Part shown: positions 24,745 to 31,638 of the stretch, piece after piece
How positions within the stretch are numbered: the stretch's first letter is position 1
Layout of the letters: every line of letters starts with the position of its first letter
Source of the DNA: Planctomycetaceae bacterium
GTDB taxonomy: Bacteria; Planctomycetota; Phycisphaerae; SM23-33
Direction of reading: 5' to 3'
Assembly: GCA_021371965.1 (NCBI GenBank)
Contig: JAJFVE010000188.1
Location: 1 to 37,410 of the forward strand
DNA length: 37,410 nucleotides
Notes under the pieces: generated by a model
The model's input: only the letters and a program-made list of their open reading frames with translations
Database searches by the model: none
What the model was told of the DNA's origin: nothing
Position numbers and translations under genes: made by a program

Positions 24745-26696
24745 TCGTCGACATCGACAAGTATGGCGTCTTTCAGTTGGACGAGGAGTTTTTGCAGGCA
24801 TACGTCGCCCGGCCGGTGCGGTGGGGCTTTGGCCCGCTGTCGTGGGCGACGTACAAGCGGACGTATAGCCGCGATGGCGAGAGCTGGTGGCAGACGTGCC
24901 GGCGCGTGATCGAAGGCATGTTCAGCGTTCAGAGGGCCCACTGCATGCGGGCGGGCCTGGCGTGGGACTCTGCCCGCGCGCTCCACGAGGCGCACGAGGC
25001 GTACGAGCGACTGTGGGCGTTCAAGTGGACCCCGCCGGGGCGCGGGCTGTGGATCATGGGCACGCCGTTCGTCTACGAGCGCGGCGGGGCGGCGCTGAAC
25101 AACTGCGGATTCGTCTCGACCAAAGATCTTGCGACGGACTTTTCCGGACCGTTCCTGTGGATGCTCCAGATGTCGATGCTTGGCGTGGGCGTGGGCTTTG
25201 ACACGCGCGGGCGAGGAAAGCTGGCCATTGTTGCCGCGCGGGTCGCCCAGGACGTACACATCATCGGCGACAGCCGCGAAGGCTGGGCCGGCGCCCTCGG
25301 ACGCCTGCTCAACGCGTACGTGGGGAAAGGCTCACTGCCGGCCGGCTGGGATTTTTCGCAGATCCGCCCGCACGGGTCCGCCCTGCGCAGCTTCGGCGGA
25401 TTCGCCAGCGGACCGGGGCCTCTGTCGAGAATGCTCGCCGACCTGCAGACGCTGCTGGGCAGCTACGCCGGCCGAAGGGTCGACTCGCGCTTGATCGTCG
25501 ACGCGATGAATCTCATCGGGCGCTGCGTGGTGGCCGGCGGCATCCGCCGCTCGGCGCAGATCGCCTTCGGCGAGGCCGACGACGAAGAGTTCATGGACCT
25601 CAAGCAGGACCGCAACAAGGTCCTGGAGTATCGCTGGGCGTCGAACAACTCCATCTTCGCCAGCGCGGGGATGGACTACTCGGCGGCGGTGCGGCGAACG
25701 GTGGCCACCGGCGAGCCGGGGTACATGTGGCTGGAGAACGCCCGAGCGTACGGCCGCATGGGCGACGAGCCCAACTGGCTCGACGCGGCGGCCGAGGGAT
25801 CGAACCCTTGCGTCGAGCAGACGCTGTGGGACCGCGAGCTGTGCTGCCTCGTCGAGACCTTTCCCGCCCACCACGAGAGCTTCGAGGACTACCAGCGGAC
25901 GCTGGCCGTGGCGTACAGGTACGCCAAGGCCGTCACGCTGGTGGAGACTGAAGACGCCGCCACCAACGCCGTCATGCTGCGCAACCGCCGCCTGGGCTGC
26001 TCGATGACCGGCGTGGTGCAGGCCATCGACAAGTTCGGCTACGGGGAGTTCTTCCGCTGGTGCGACCGGGCATATGCGTTCTTGCGGCGGCTGGACGAGG
26101 AGCATTCGGCCGCCCTTGCCGTGCCGCGGTCGATCAAGCTCACGTCGGTCAAGCCCTCGGGCACGGTGAGCCTGCTGGCGGGGGCGACGCCGGGGGTCCA
26201 CTGGGAGCACGCGCCGTATTACATCCGCCGCGTCCGCGTGACGATGGGCCACCCGCTGGTGGAGATGTGCCGCCGCAGCGGCTATCACGTTGAAGACGAC
26301 GTGTATTCGCAGAACACCGTGGTGGTGTCGTTTCCGGTTCACGTCGAGCGGCTGGGCCGCTGCAAGAGCGACGTGCCGCTGCTGGAGAAGGTCGACCTGG
26401 CCGCGCAGATGCAGCGGTTCTGGTCAGACACCCAGGTGAGCATCACCGCCGAGTTCGACCCCGATCGCGAGGGCGGGCAACTGCCCGGCCTGCTGCATGA
26501 CTACGAAAACCGCCTCAAGGCCGTCGTGTTCCTGCCTTCGCGCGGGCACGGGTACCAGCAGCCGCCGTATGAGCAGATCACCCGCAGCCAGTATGAGCGC
26601 ATCGCCGGCGGCCTGCGCCCGCTGCGGGGAGATCTCGATCACGAGCAGGAACTCGAAGCGCGCTTCTGCGACGGCGACCTGTGCGAGATGCCATGA
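24741..26696 (+). CDS. Adenosylcobalamin-dependent ribonucleotide reductase (class II, monomeric)
   Basis: This 651-residue enzyme reduces ribonucleotides (triphosphates in the best-known member) using B12. Landmarks match the Lactobacillus leichmannii enzyme: NNCGF (C122, like C119), NPCVEQ (C357 and E359, like C408 and E410), C368 at the same +11 spacing as C419, and a C-terminal redox pair C643/C648 in FCDGDLCEMP, like C731/C736. The chain is about 90 residues shorter than the Lactobacillus enzyme (739), with 54 of these missing between C122 and C357, where the known enzyme has its dimer-mimicking effector-binding insertion. It starts within the stop codon of the PEBP gene. Oxygen-independent chemistry would suit a facultative or anaerobic lifestyle. 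Confidence 0.88.
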   Translation: MIVDIDKYGVFQLDEEFLQAYVARPVRWGFGPLSWATYKRTYSRDGESWWQTCRRVIEGMFSVQRAHCMRAGLAWDSARALHEAHEAYERLWAFKWTPPGRGLWIMGTPFVYERGGAALNNCGFVSTKDLATDFSGPFLWMLQMSMLGVGVGFDTRGRGKLAIVAARVAQDVHIIGDSREGWAGALGRLLNAYVGKGSLPAGWDFSQIRPHGSALRSFGGFASGPGPLSRMLADLQTLLGSYAGRRVDSRLIVDAMNLIGRCVVAGGIRRSAQIAFGEADDEEFMDLKQDRNKVLEYRWASNNSIFASAGMDYSAAVRRTVATGEPGYMWLENARAYGRMGDEPNWLDAAAEGSNPCVEQTLWDRELCCLVETFPAHHESFEDYQRTLAVAYRYAKAVTLVETEDAATNAVMLRNRRLGCSMTGVVQAIDKFGYGEFFRWCDRAYAFLRRLDEEHSAALAVPRSIKLTSVKPSGTVSLLAGATPGVHWEHAPYYIRRVRVTMGHPLVEMCRRSGYHVEDDVYSQNTVVVSFPVHVERLGRCKSDVPLLEKVDLAAQMQRFWSDTQVSITAEFDPDREGGQLPGLLHDYENRLKAVVFLPSRGHGYQQPPYEQITRSQYERIAGGLRPLRGDLDHEQELEARFCDGDLCEMP

Positions 26697-26716
26697 ATAA
26701 TTTCCGCCGGGCCGAT

Positions 26717-26745
26717 TTGAGAATGGCGCCGTGCGATCCTATGAT
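26717..26745 (+). promoter_or_regulatory. Near-consensus sigma-70 promoter for a small RNA
   Basis: TTGAGA (26717-26722) and TATGAT (26740-26745) are each one mismatch from consensus and separated by exactly 17 nt. The predicted start (about 26752) coincides with the first base of the long hairpin below. It begins 21 nt after the reductase stop codon, and the next plus-strand gene is 3.7 kb away. Confidence 0.6.
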
Positions 26746-26751
26746 AGTAAT

Positions 26752-26893
26752 GGAGCAGGTGAAAGAGGGAGGGAAATCGACCCCTCATTCACATGAGGAT
26801 CGATCTCAAGCACCTGTTTCCACGAGGCCAAGGTTCTCCTCGGTTGATCAAGGTAAAACTTGGTCAGTCCTAATCCACCTTGGCTGCTTTTTT
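26752..26893 (+). ncRNA. Candidate structured small RNA, about 142 nt
   Basis: Domain 1 (26752-26821) is a long imperfect hairpin. GGA pairs with TCC at the base, CAGGTG (26756-26761) with CACCTG (26811-26816), then ATCGA with TCGAT, and CCTCAT with ATGAGG around the loop TCAC (26789-26792). The two stems are separated by an asymmetric internal loop, purine-rich on its 5' side (AAAGAGGGAGGGAA, 26762-26775) against six bases on the other side. Domain 2 (26827-26893) is a two-tier stem ending in a U-tract. An alternative pairing CGAGG (26823-26827) with CCTCG (26838-26842) would disturb domain 2. I find no SRP, 6S, tmRNA, RNase P or familiar riboswitch signature. A 65-codon frame crosses the region, but no ribosome site supports it. 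Confidence 0.55.
26827..26893 (+). terminator. Two-tier intrinsic terminator of the small RNA
   Basis: GCCAAGGT (26827-26834) pairs with ACCTTGGC (26877-26884). Inside, TGATCAAG (26845-26852) pairs with CTTGGTCA (26859-26866, one G-U). The outer stem is followed by TGC and six T (26888-26893). Confidence 0.65.
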
Positions 26894-26992
26894 GCGCGCA
26901 TGTCGCGGGGAGAGCGGCGGGGAGTGTCGGTCTTTTGATGAATCTTCAACTCAATGCAGAGCGTCCTTCAACGTCTCGTTAGATTTCTTTGT

Positions 26993-28624
26993 TTAATCCT
27001 CCAATATCGCACTGCCTGAGGTCTTGACGACGTTGGCGCGGATGGCGGCTAAGAGGTCTTCGGCTGGACCGCCTTTGCTGACGTAGGCCTTGGCGCCGGC
27101 GTGGCGCATCTTGGCGGCCATATCCGACTCATCGTGCATCGACAGGCCGATGATGCAGATCTCCGGCTGATGGGCGATGATCTCGGCGGTGGCCTCGATG
27201 CCGTTCATGCCGGGCATCGATATGTCCATGATGATCGCGTCGGGACGCGCGCTTTGGGCCAGTTCGATAGCGGTCTTGCCGTCGGCGGCCTCGCCGACGA
27301 TTTCGATATCGGGCTCTTCGCCCAGCAGGGCGGCCAGGCCTTCGCGCATGACCTTGTGATCGTCGACCAGCAGCACGGTGATGCGCTTGCCCTGGCGCTG
27401 CGCCAGGGTCGACGTCTGAGGCGCCGCCGAGGTTGGCGAAACCACGACCTTGGCGGCGGGGTTCTTGGCCAGCGGGGCGGTCAGCACGACGGTACTGCCG
27501 CGGCCGGGCGAGCTGTCGATGGTCAGCGAGCCGCCCAGCAGTTCGATGCGCTGGGCGATGCTGAAAAGACCGAACCCGCCCGTCGAACCGCCGGCGGCGC
27601 GTGTGGCGGCGACATCGAACCCGACGCCCCGGTCGGTGACGGTGACCATGATGACGTCCCCGGTGCTTCGCAGCGAGACGTCGGCCTGCTGGGCCTGCGA
27701 GTGCCGCGCGACGTTGAGCAGCAGTTCGCGTGCGGCCGTGAACAGAAAGACCCGTAGCGGCTCGATGGGCTCGGCCAGAACGCCATCGGCGCGAACCTGC
27801 ACGTCGACGCCATGCATGGTCTGCATCTGGCGGGCGAGCCACCCCAAAGCCGCCGCCAGATCGGCTTCGTAAACGATGAGCGGGCTGAGATCCATCGCCA
27901 GGACGCGCGAGGCCTCGATCGAATGGGCCAGGAGGGCGTCGACCTGCGAGAGAGCGTCTTTGACGGGCCGGTCGTGGGCGCGGTTTCGCGCGGCCGTCAG
28001 GCTGAGCTTGGCCCCGACGAGGGCCTGCTGGAGGTTGTCATGAAGGAGGACCGCCAGGCGGCGGCGTTCACGCTGCTCGGACTGGTGAACCTCCAGGGCC
28101 ATCGCCTGGAGATGGCCTGCGCGGCAGTGGAGCTGGCAGTTGAGAGCGGCCAACTGGCGCTGGGCCTGGTGGAGGCGCGTGACGTCTTCCAAGGCGAACA
28201 ACAGCAGTTCCACCTGTCCGCGCTGGTCGATCAGCGGCGTGAGCGTCCAGTTCCAGTACGTCGTGCCCCACTCGGGATGGTCGGGAAAGTCGAACGGCTT
28301 GGCGTCGGTGCGGAAGGGCCGGCCGGTGCGGACGACGTCGCGGAAGATCGCCTCGTTCTCCTGGTGCGGGTAAAGGGCGAAGTGGTTGAGTCCGGCAAAA
28401 TCCTCCACATCTTTCTGACAGGCGTGGGCGTAGGCGTCGTTGACGCGGACGAAATTGAAATCGCGATCGAGGATCACCAGCGGCGTCGGTGAATGCCCAA
28501 AGAACCCCTCCAGGGTGCGCGACTGGCGGCGCAGCGACGCGAGGTCTTGGCCTGATTCGGTTTTGCGGCCTGCTCGGACCTCCCCTTTCCGGGTCTTAGG
28601 CCTGCCTCGGTTAGGGGTAGGCAT
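26993..28624 (-). CDS. Hybrid histidine kinase: PAS, HisKA_3, ATPase, receiver
   Basis: This 543-residue protein has a PAS sensor (about 40-150, with PTPLVILDRDFNFVRVNDAY), a NarL-type dimerisation domain with the phospho-acceptor motif LLHDNLQQAL (H195), an HATPase domain (ARELLLNVARHSQ, DRGVGFD, GGFGLFSI) and a C-terminal receiver domain with D467 in IIMDISMPGMNG. HisKA_3 kinases normally signal to receiver/LuxR-HTH partners. Here the receiver is fused, but no DNA-binding domain follows, so a separate output protein or phosphorelay is needed. No membrane segment is present, implying a cytoplasmic signal. The ATG at 28624 has AAGGA 5 nt upstream; the codon at 28639 lacks one. The gene converges on the small RNA. 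Confidence 0.88.
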   Translation of the reverse strand: MPTPNRGRPKTRKGEVRAGRKTESGQDLASLRRQSRTLEGFFGHSPTPLVILDRDFNFVRVNDAYAHACQKDVEDFAGLNHFALYPHQENEAIFRDVVRTGRPFRTDAKPFDFPDHPEWGTTYWNWTLTPLIDQRGQVELLLFALEDVTRLHQAQRQLAALNCQLHCRAGHLQAMALEVHQSEQRERRRLAVLLHDNLQQALVGAKLSLTAARNRAHDRPVKDALSQVDALLAHSIEASRVLAMDLSPLIVYEADLAAALGWLARQMQTMHGVDVQVRADGVLAEPIEPLRVFLFTAARELLLNVARHSQAQQADVSLRSTGDVIMVTVTDRGVGFDVAATRAAGGSTGGFGLFSIAQRIELLGGSLTIDSSPGRGSTVVLTAPLAKNPAAKVVVSPTSAAPQTSTLAQRQGKRITVLLVDDHKVMREGLAALLGEEPDIEIVGEAADGKTAIELAQSARPDAIIMDISMPGMNGIEATAEIIAHQPEICIIGLSMHDESDMAAKMRHAGAKAYVSKGGPAEDLLAAIRANVVKTSGSAILED

Positions 28625-28731
28625 AGCATTCCTTCGCATACAACGTACAAACTTTCCAAAATTGTATACACGCCCCTATGTTCATCTCAGAAAATTCCGG
28701 GCGTCTTCATACGACCAACTTGATCGGAGGA

Positions 28732-29757
28732 TCACAACAACTTGTGCACAGGGGCCTTATCATTGCCGGTGGCATGCAGGAAACGCCGGACGATGAGGCG
28801 GTCGAGTTTGCTCTGCGCCGTGCCCTCGGGCAAGGGCATGGCAATCTGCCCGCCGGCCATGCTGCGATGCCCGCCGCCGGTGCCCTTGTGCAGGACGATG
28901 TGGCGAATGACGACATCGGCGCGGCCGTCGGGCAGGATCGTGCGAAGACTCAGCAGCACTCGCGAGCCATCGTATCCCCAGCACAGCGACCACTCGGCCT
29001 GTTCGTGGCGCAGGAGCAGGTCGGCCACTTCGGCGATCATGTCGGCGTTGTCGACCGTTCCGAGATTGCTGTAGATGCACTTGCCGGCCAGGTTCGCCCC
29101 GGCCAGCGCCGTCACCAGCACGCGGTAGTATTCGGTGGGCTCCTCGCCGCGCTGGATGGTGCCCAGGATGCGCTTGTTGGCCAGGGGGTACAACTCGCCA
29201 TAGGCGAGTTTGTCCGCTGCGGTGGCCTCGCGGCCGAAGTCTTGGGTGTCGCTCTGGATCCCGTACAGCAATGCCGTGGCCAGCGGGGCCTCGGGGGTCA
29301 GACCGGCGGCCTTGAGATATTCCCAGAGGATGGTGGAGGAGGCGCCGTAACGGCTTCGGATATCGAAGAACCGGGCGCGTCGCGTTTCGTCGTGCAGGGG
29401 ATGGTGGTCGATGACGATCTGGGGGACGATGCCCTGGGGCAGGGAGTTGTTGCCCAGGCCCGGCTGCGTGTCGACGGTGGCGATGACGTCGAATCGCGAG
29501 GGCTCGATCTGCGCGATGGGGCGCACGTTGGCGTCGAGGTATCGCATCAGGGCGCGGTTCTCCGCCCGGCCGACGCTGCCGCCGCTGGTCAGCGTGCACT
29601 GCACGTTGGCGAGGTGATGCCCGAGCTTCCGCAGCGCCATCGCCGCGGCCAGGGCGTCGGGGTCGGGGTTGTCCTGCAGGACGATCATCAGCGAAGTCTT
29701 GCCCGCCAGCAGGCTTCGCAGATCGACCAGCTTTCGCGATGTTTGAGTCGGGCGCAT
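28732..29757 (-). CDS. DHH/DHHA1 phosphoesterase (NrnA-like)
   Basis: This 341-residue protein has the DHH phosphoesterase core: DNPDPDALA (29-37), VDTQ (95-98) and VIDHHP (115-120), which provide the two-metal site. A C-terminal DHHA1 domain follows, with GTGGGHRSMAGG. NrnA-type enzymes degrade short oligoribonucleotides and dephosphorylate pAp; others in the family cleave cyclic di-AMP. The first motif lacks the usual leading histidine (QDNPD in place of HxNPD), so the metal site may differ. AGGTGA precedes the ATG. It lies between the kinase and a DUF5661-like gene, all on the same strand with gaps of about 110 nt. Confidence 0.82.
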   Translation of the reverse strand: MRPTQTSRKLVDLRSLLAGKTSLMIVLQDNPDPDALAAAMALRKLGHHLANVQCTLTSGGSVGRAENRALMRYLDANVRPIAQIEPSRFDVIATVDTQPGLGNNSLPQGIVPQIVIDHHPLHDETRRARFFDIRSRYGASSTILWEYLKAAGLTPEAPLATALLYGIQSDTQDFGREATAADKLAYGELYPLANKRILGTIQRGEEPTEYYRVLVTALAGANLAGKCIYSNLGTVDNADMIAEVADLLLRHEQAEWSLCWGYDGSRVLLSLRTILPDGRADVVIRHIVLHKGTGGGHRSMAGGQIAMPLPEGTAQSKLDRLIVRRFLHATGNDKAPVHKLL

Positions 29758-29871
29758 GGCTTATGTCACCTGGGCGCCATGGCGGCCGGCGCGCAGCCGC
29801 CGTGTCCCCGAAGCTTTCCGCGAGATGGCGGTTGGGGAACGGCCGCCAGGGCACCCCTCGTGGACGCGACT

Positions 29872-30312
29872 TTATCCGTTGGACAGCTTCTTGGCTTCGC
29901 GCTGGGCCAGGTCGATCCGGGCCTGGGCGAGGCGCATGGAATAATCCTGCAGTTTGGCGGCGCCGGCGGCCGTGATCGACTTCATCAAGTCGCCCTCGAG
30001 TTCGGCGATCTCGAGTCGGCTGTAGTAGTCGAGCGTTTCCTTGAGGTGGGCCAGCACGATCTTGCCGGTGAGGATGGGGTGGTTGTTGGTGACGTTGGCG
30101 TCGGGGAATCGCGTGCCGTGTTCGAGCTCGACTTCCAGCCCGCGGCGGAAGTCTTCCGGGTCGATGCGCTCTTCGACGCGCATCTCGCCCAGGATGATGC
30201 GGGCCTCGTCGAGGGTCACTCTTCCGTCGGCGATGGTGGTCCAGTCGCGGATCTTCAACTGCCTGCAGACGCTGGCGACTTCCTCGGGCGTGATGTATTG
30301 CGGCAGATTCAT
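29872..30312 (-). CDS. DUF5661-like protein
   Basis: This 146-residue protein resembles the DUF5661 family, whose function is not known. Recognisable pieces are EDFRRGLEVELEHG, VTNNHPILTGKIVLAHLKE and a C-terminal charged helix (ARIDLAQREAKKLSNG). The conserved glutamate/histidine pairs could bind metal, but this is a guess. The ATG at 30312 has AAAGGA five nt upstream, deciding it over 30348. It is soluble with no signal peptide. It precedes the DHH phosphoesterase on the same strand. Confidence 0.6.
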   Translation of the reverse strand: MNLPQYITPEEVASVCRQLKIRDWTTIADGRVTLDEARIILGEMRVEERIDPEDFRRGLEVELEHGTRFPDANVTNNHPILTGKIVLAHLKETLDYYSRLEIAELEGDLMKSITAAGAAKLQDYSMRLAQARIDLAQREAKKLSNG

Positions 30313-30376
30313 GCGTGTCCTTTCAAATGGCTGCGACATTGTATCCATAATAGCGCCGCGGTGGGAAGAGTGTGTG

Positions 30377-30404
30377 ACCTATTACGGCGGCGACTAAAAT
30401 AGGT
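30377..30404. promoter_or_regulatory. Inverted repeat abutting the RND operon ribosome site
   Basis: ACCTATT (30377-30383) and AATAGGT (30398-30404) form a perfect 7-bp inverted repeat with a 14-nt spacer. The downstream arm touches the ribosome site AGGAG (30405-30409). It could be a repressor operator or a hairpin that hides the ribosome site. Confidence 0.35.
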
Positions 30405-30414
30405 AGGAGCTTAT

Positions 30415-31638
30415 ATGCGTCGGAAGAAACTTCTTTGCGGCGGGCTGCGCTTGCATGTCGGCGGACTTGTGACCGCAGCCGTCCTGGCCGCGGCAGGATG
30501 CAGTCCTCGCCAGGCGCCGTCGCCGCCGCCGGCCGTGCCGGTCAGCGTGGCCACGGTCATGGTGGCCGACACGCCCGTGCAGGTGCACACCATCGGCACG
30601 GTTACGGCGTATTCGTCGGTGGTGGTCCGCTCGCAGATCGCCGGGCCGATTGTCGAGGTGCACGTCGTCGAGGGATCGCTGGTCGACAAGGGGCAACTGC
30701 TCTTCGGGGTCGACCCGCGTCCGGCGCAGGCGTCGCTGGCCCAGGCGCAGGCGGCATTGGCCAAGGACAGCGGACAATTGGAGTTCGCCAAACGTGAGTT
30801 GCAGCGCACAGTCTTGATGAATCAGAAGGGGGCGGCCACGCTGGATGAGGTCGATACCGCCAAGACCGCCGTGCGCACGCTGACCGATTCCACCAAGGTG
30901 GACCAGGCGGCCGTGGAAAGCGCCAAGCTGCAACTGGCGTACTGCTACATCTATGCCCCCATCGAGGGGGTCGCCGGCGAGGTGACGATCAAGACCGGCA
31001 ACGTCGTGGCGATCCACGACACGGCGCTGCTGACGCTTAACCAGATCCATCCGATCTATGTCACCTTCACCTTGGCGCAGCGGCATCTCGATGAAATCCG
31101 CCGCTACCAGCACTCCAGCGGCGCCCTGCCGCTGCAGGCGTACATGGCCGACCGCACGCAGCCGCCGTCGCTGGGGGCGCTGACGTTCATCAACAACACG
31201 GTCGATCCGGCCACGGGAACCATCCTGCTCAAGGGGACCTTCGCCAACACCGACAACCGCCTCTGGCCCGGTCAGTTCGTGGACGTGGCGCTGACGCTGA
31301 CGGTCCAGCCCGGCGCCGTGCTGGTTCCCTCGCGGGCGGTCCAGGCCGGCCAGAACGGCACGTTCGTGTTCGTCATCGACAGCCGTCTCAAGGCCCGCAT
31401 GCAACCGGTCGAGGTGGACCGCACGCAGGACGATCAGAGCATCATCGCCAAGGGTCTCTCCGGCGGAGAGACGGTCGTAGTCGACGGGCAGTTGCGCCTG
31501 GTTGACGGCTTGACTGTGCGGATCCTGCCCGAGGTGATGCCCCAGGGCGCCGCCAGCCGGCCCGGCGCCTCCAGCCGGGCAGCGTCGTCTGCGGCGGCAT
31601 CGAGCCTGCCGGCGCCGGCAGGCGGAGGCGAGAAATGA
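30415..31638 (+). CDS. RND efflux periplasmic adaptor (MFP) lipoprotein
   Basis: This 407-residue protein is the membrane-fusion subunit of an RND pump. A lipobox LAAAGC places the acylated cysteine at C29, so the protein is probably tethered to a membrane. The biotinyl-lipoyl-like hairpin region (SQIAGPIVEVHVVEGSLVDK, about 73-92), a coiled-coil section (about 100-155) and a beta-barrel with TVDPATGTILLKGTFAN follow the MdtA/AcrA order. The tail is a low-complexity Ala/Ser/Pro stretch. It is translationally coupled to the permease gene by an ATGA overlap. No outer-membrane TolC-type gene is nearby. Substrate is unknown. Confidence 0.92.
   Translation: MRRKKLLCGGLRLHVGGLVTAAVLAAAGCSPRQAPSPPPAVPVSVATVMVADTPVQVHTIGTVTAYSSVVVRSQIAGPIVEVHVVEGSLVDKGQLLFGVDPRPAQASLAQAQAALAKDSGQLEFAKRELQRTVLMNQKGAATLDEVDTAKTAVRTLTDSTKVDQAAVESAKLQLAYCYIYAPIEGVAGEVTIKTGNVVAIHDTALLTLNQIHPIYVTFTLAQRHLDEIRRYQHSSGALPLQAYMADRTQPPSLGALTFINNTVDPATGTILLKGTFANTDNRLWPGQFVDVALTLTVQPGAVLVPSRAVQAGQNGTFVFVIDSRLKARMQPVEVDRTQDDQSIIAKGLSGGETVVVDGQLRLVDGLTVRILPEVMPQGAASRPGASSRAASSAAASSLPAPAGGGEK

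Noticed and set aside
26681..26938. Small protein frame overlapping the candidate small RNA
   Set aside because: No ribosome site precedes any of its ATGs, the sequence matches no family, and the frame runs through the terminator stem and U-tract.
30372..30400. Possible sigma-70 promoter (TGTGAC, 16 nt, TAAAAT) before the RND operon
   Set aside because: The start site would lie within AGGAG, leaving no leader for ribosome binding; the -35 is also poor.
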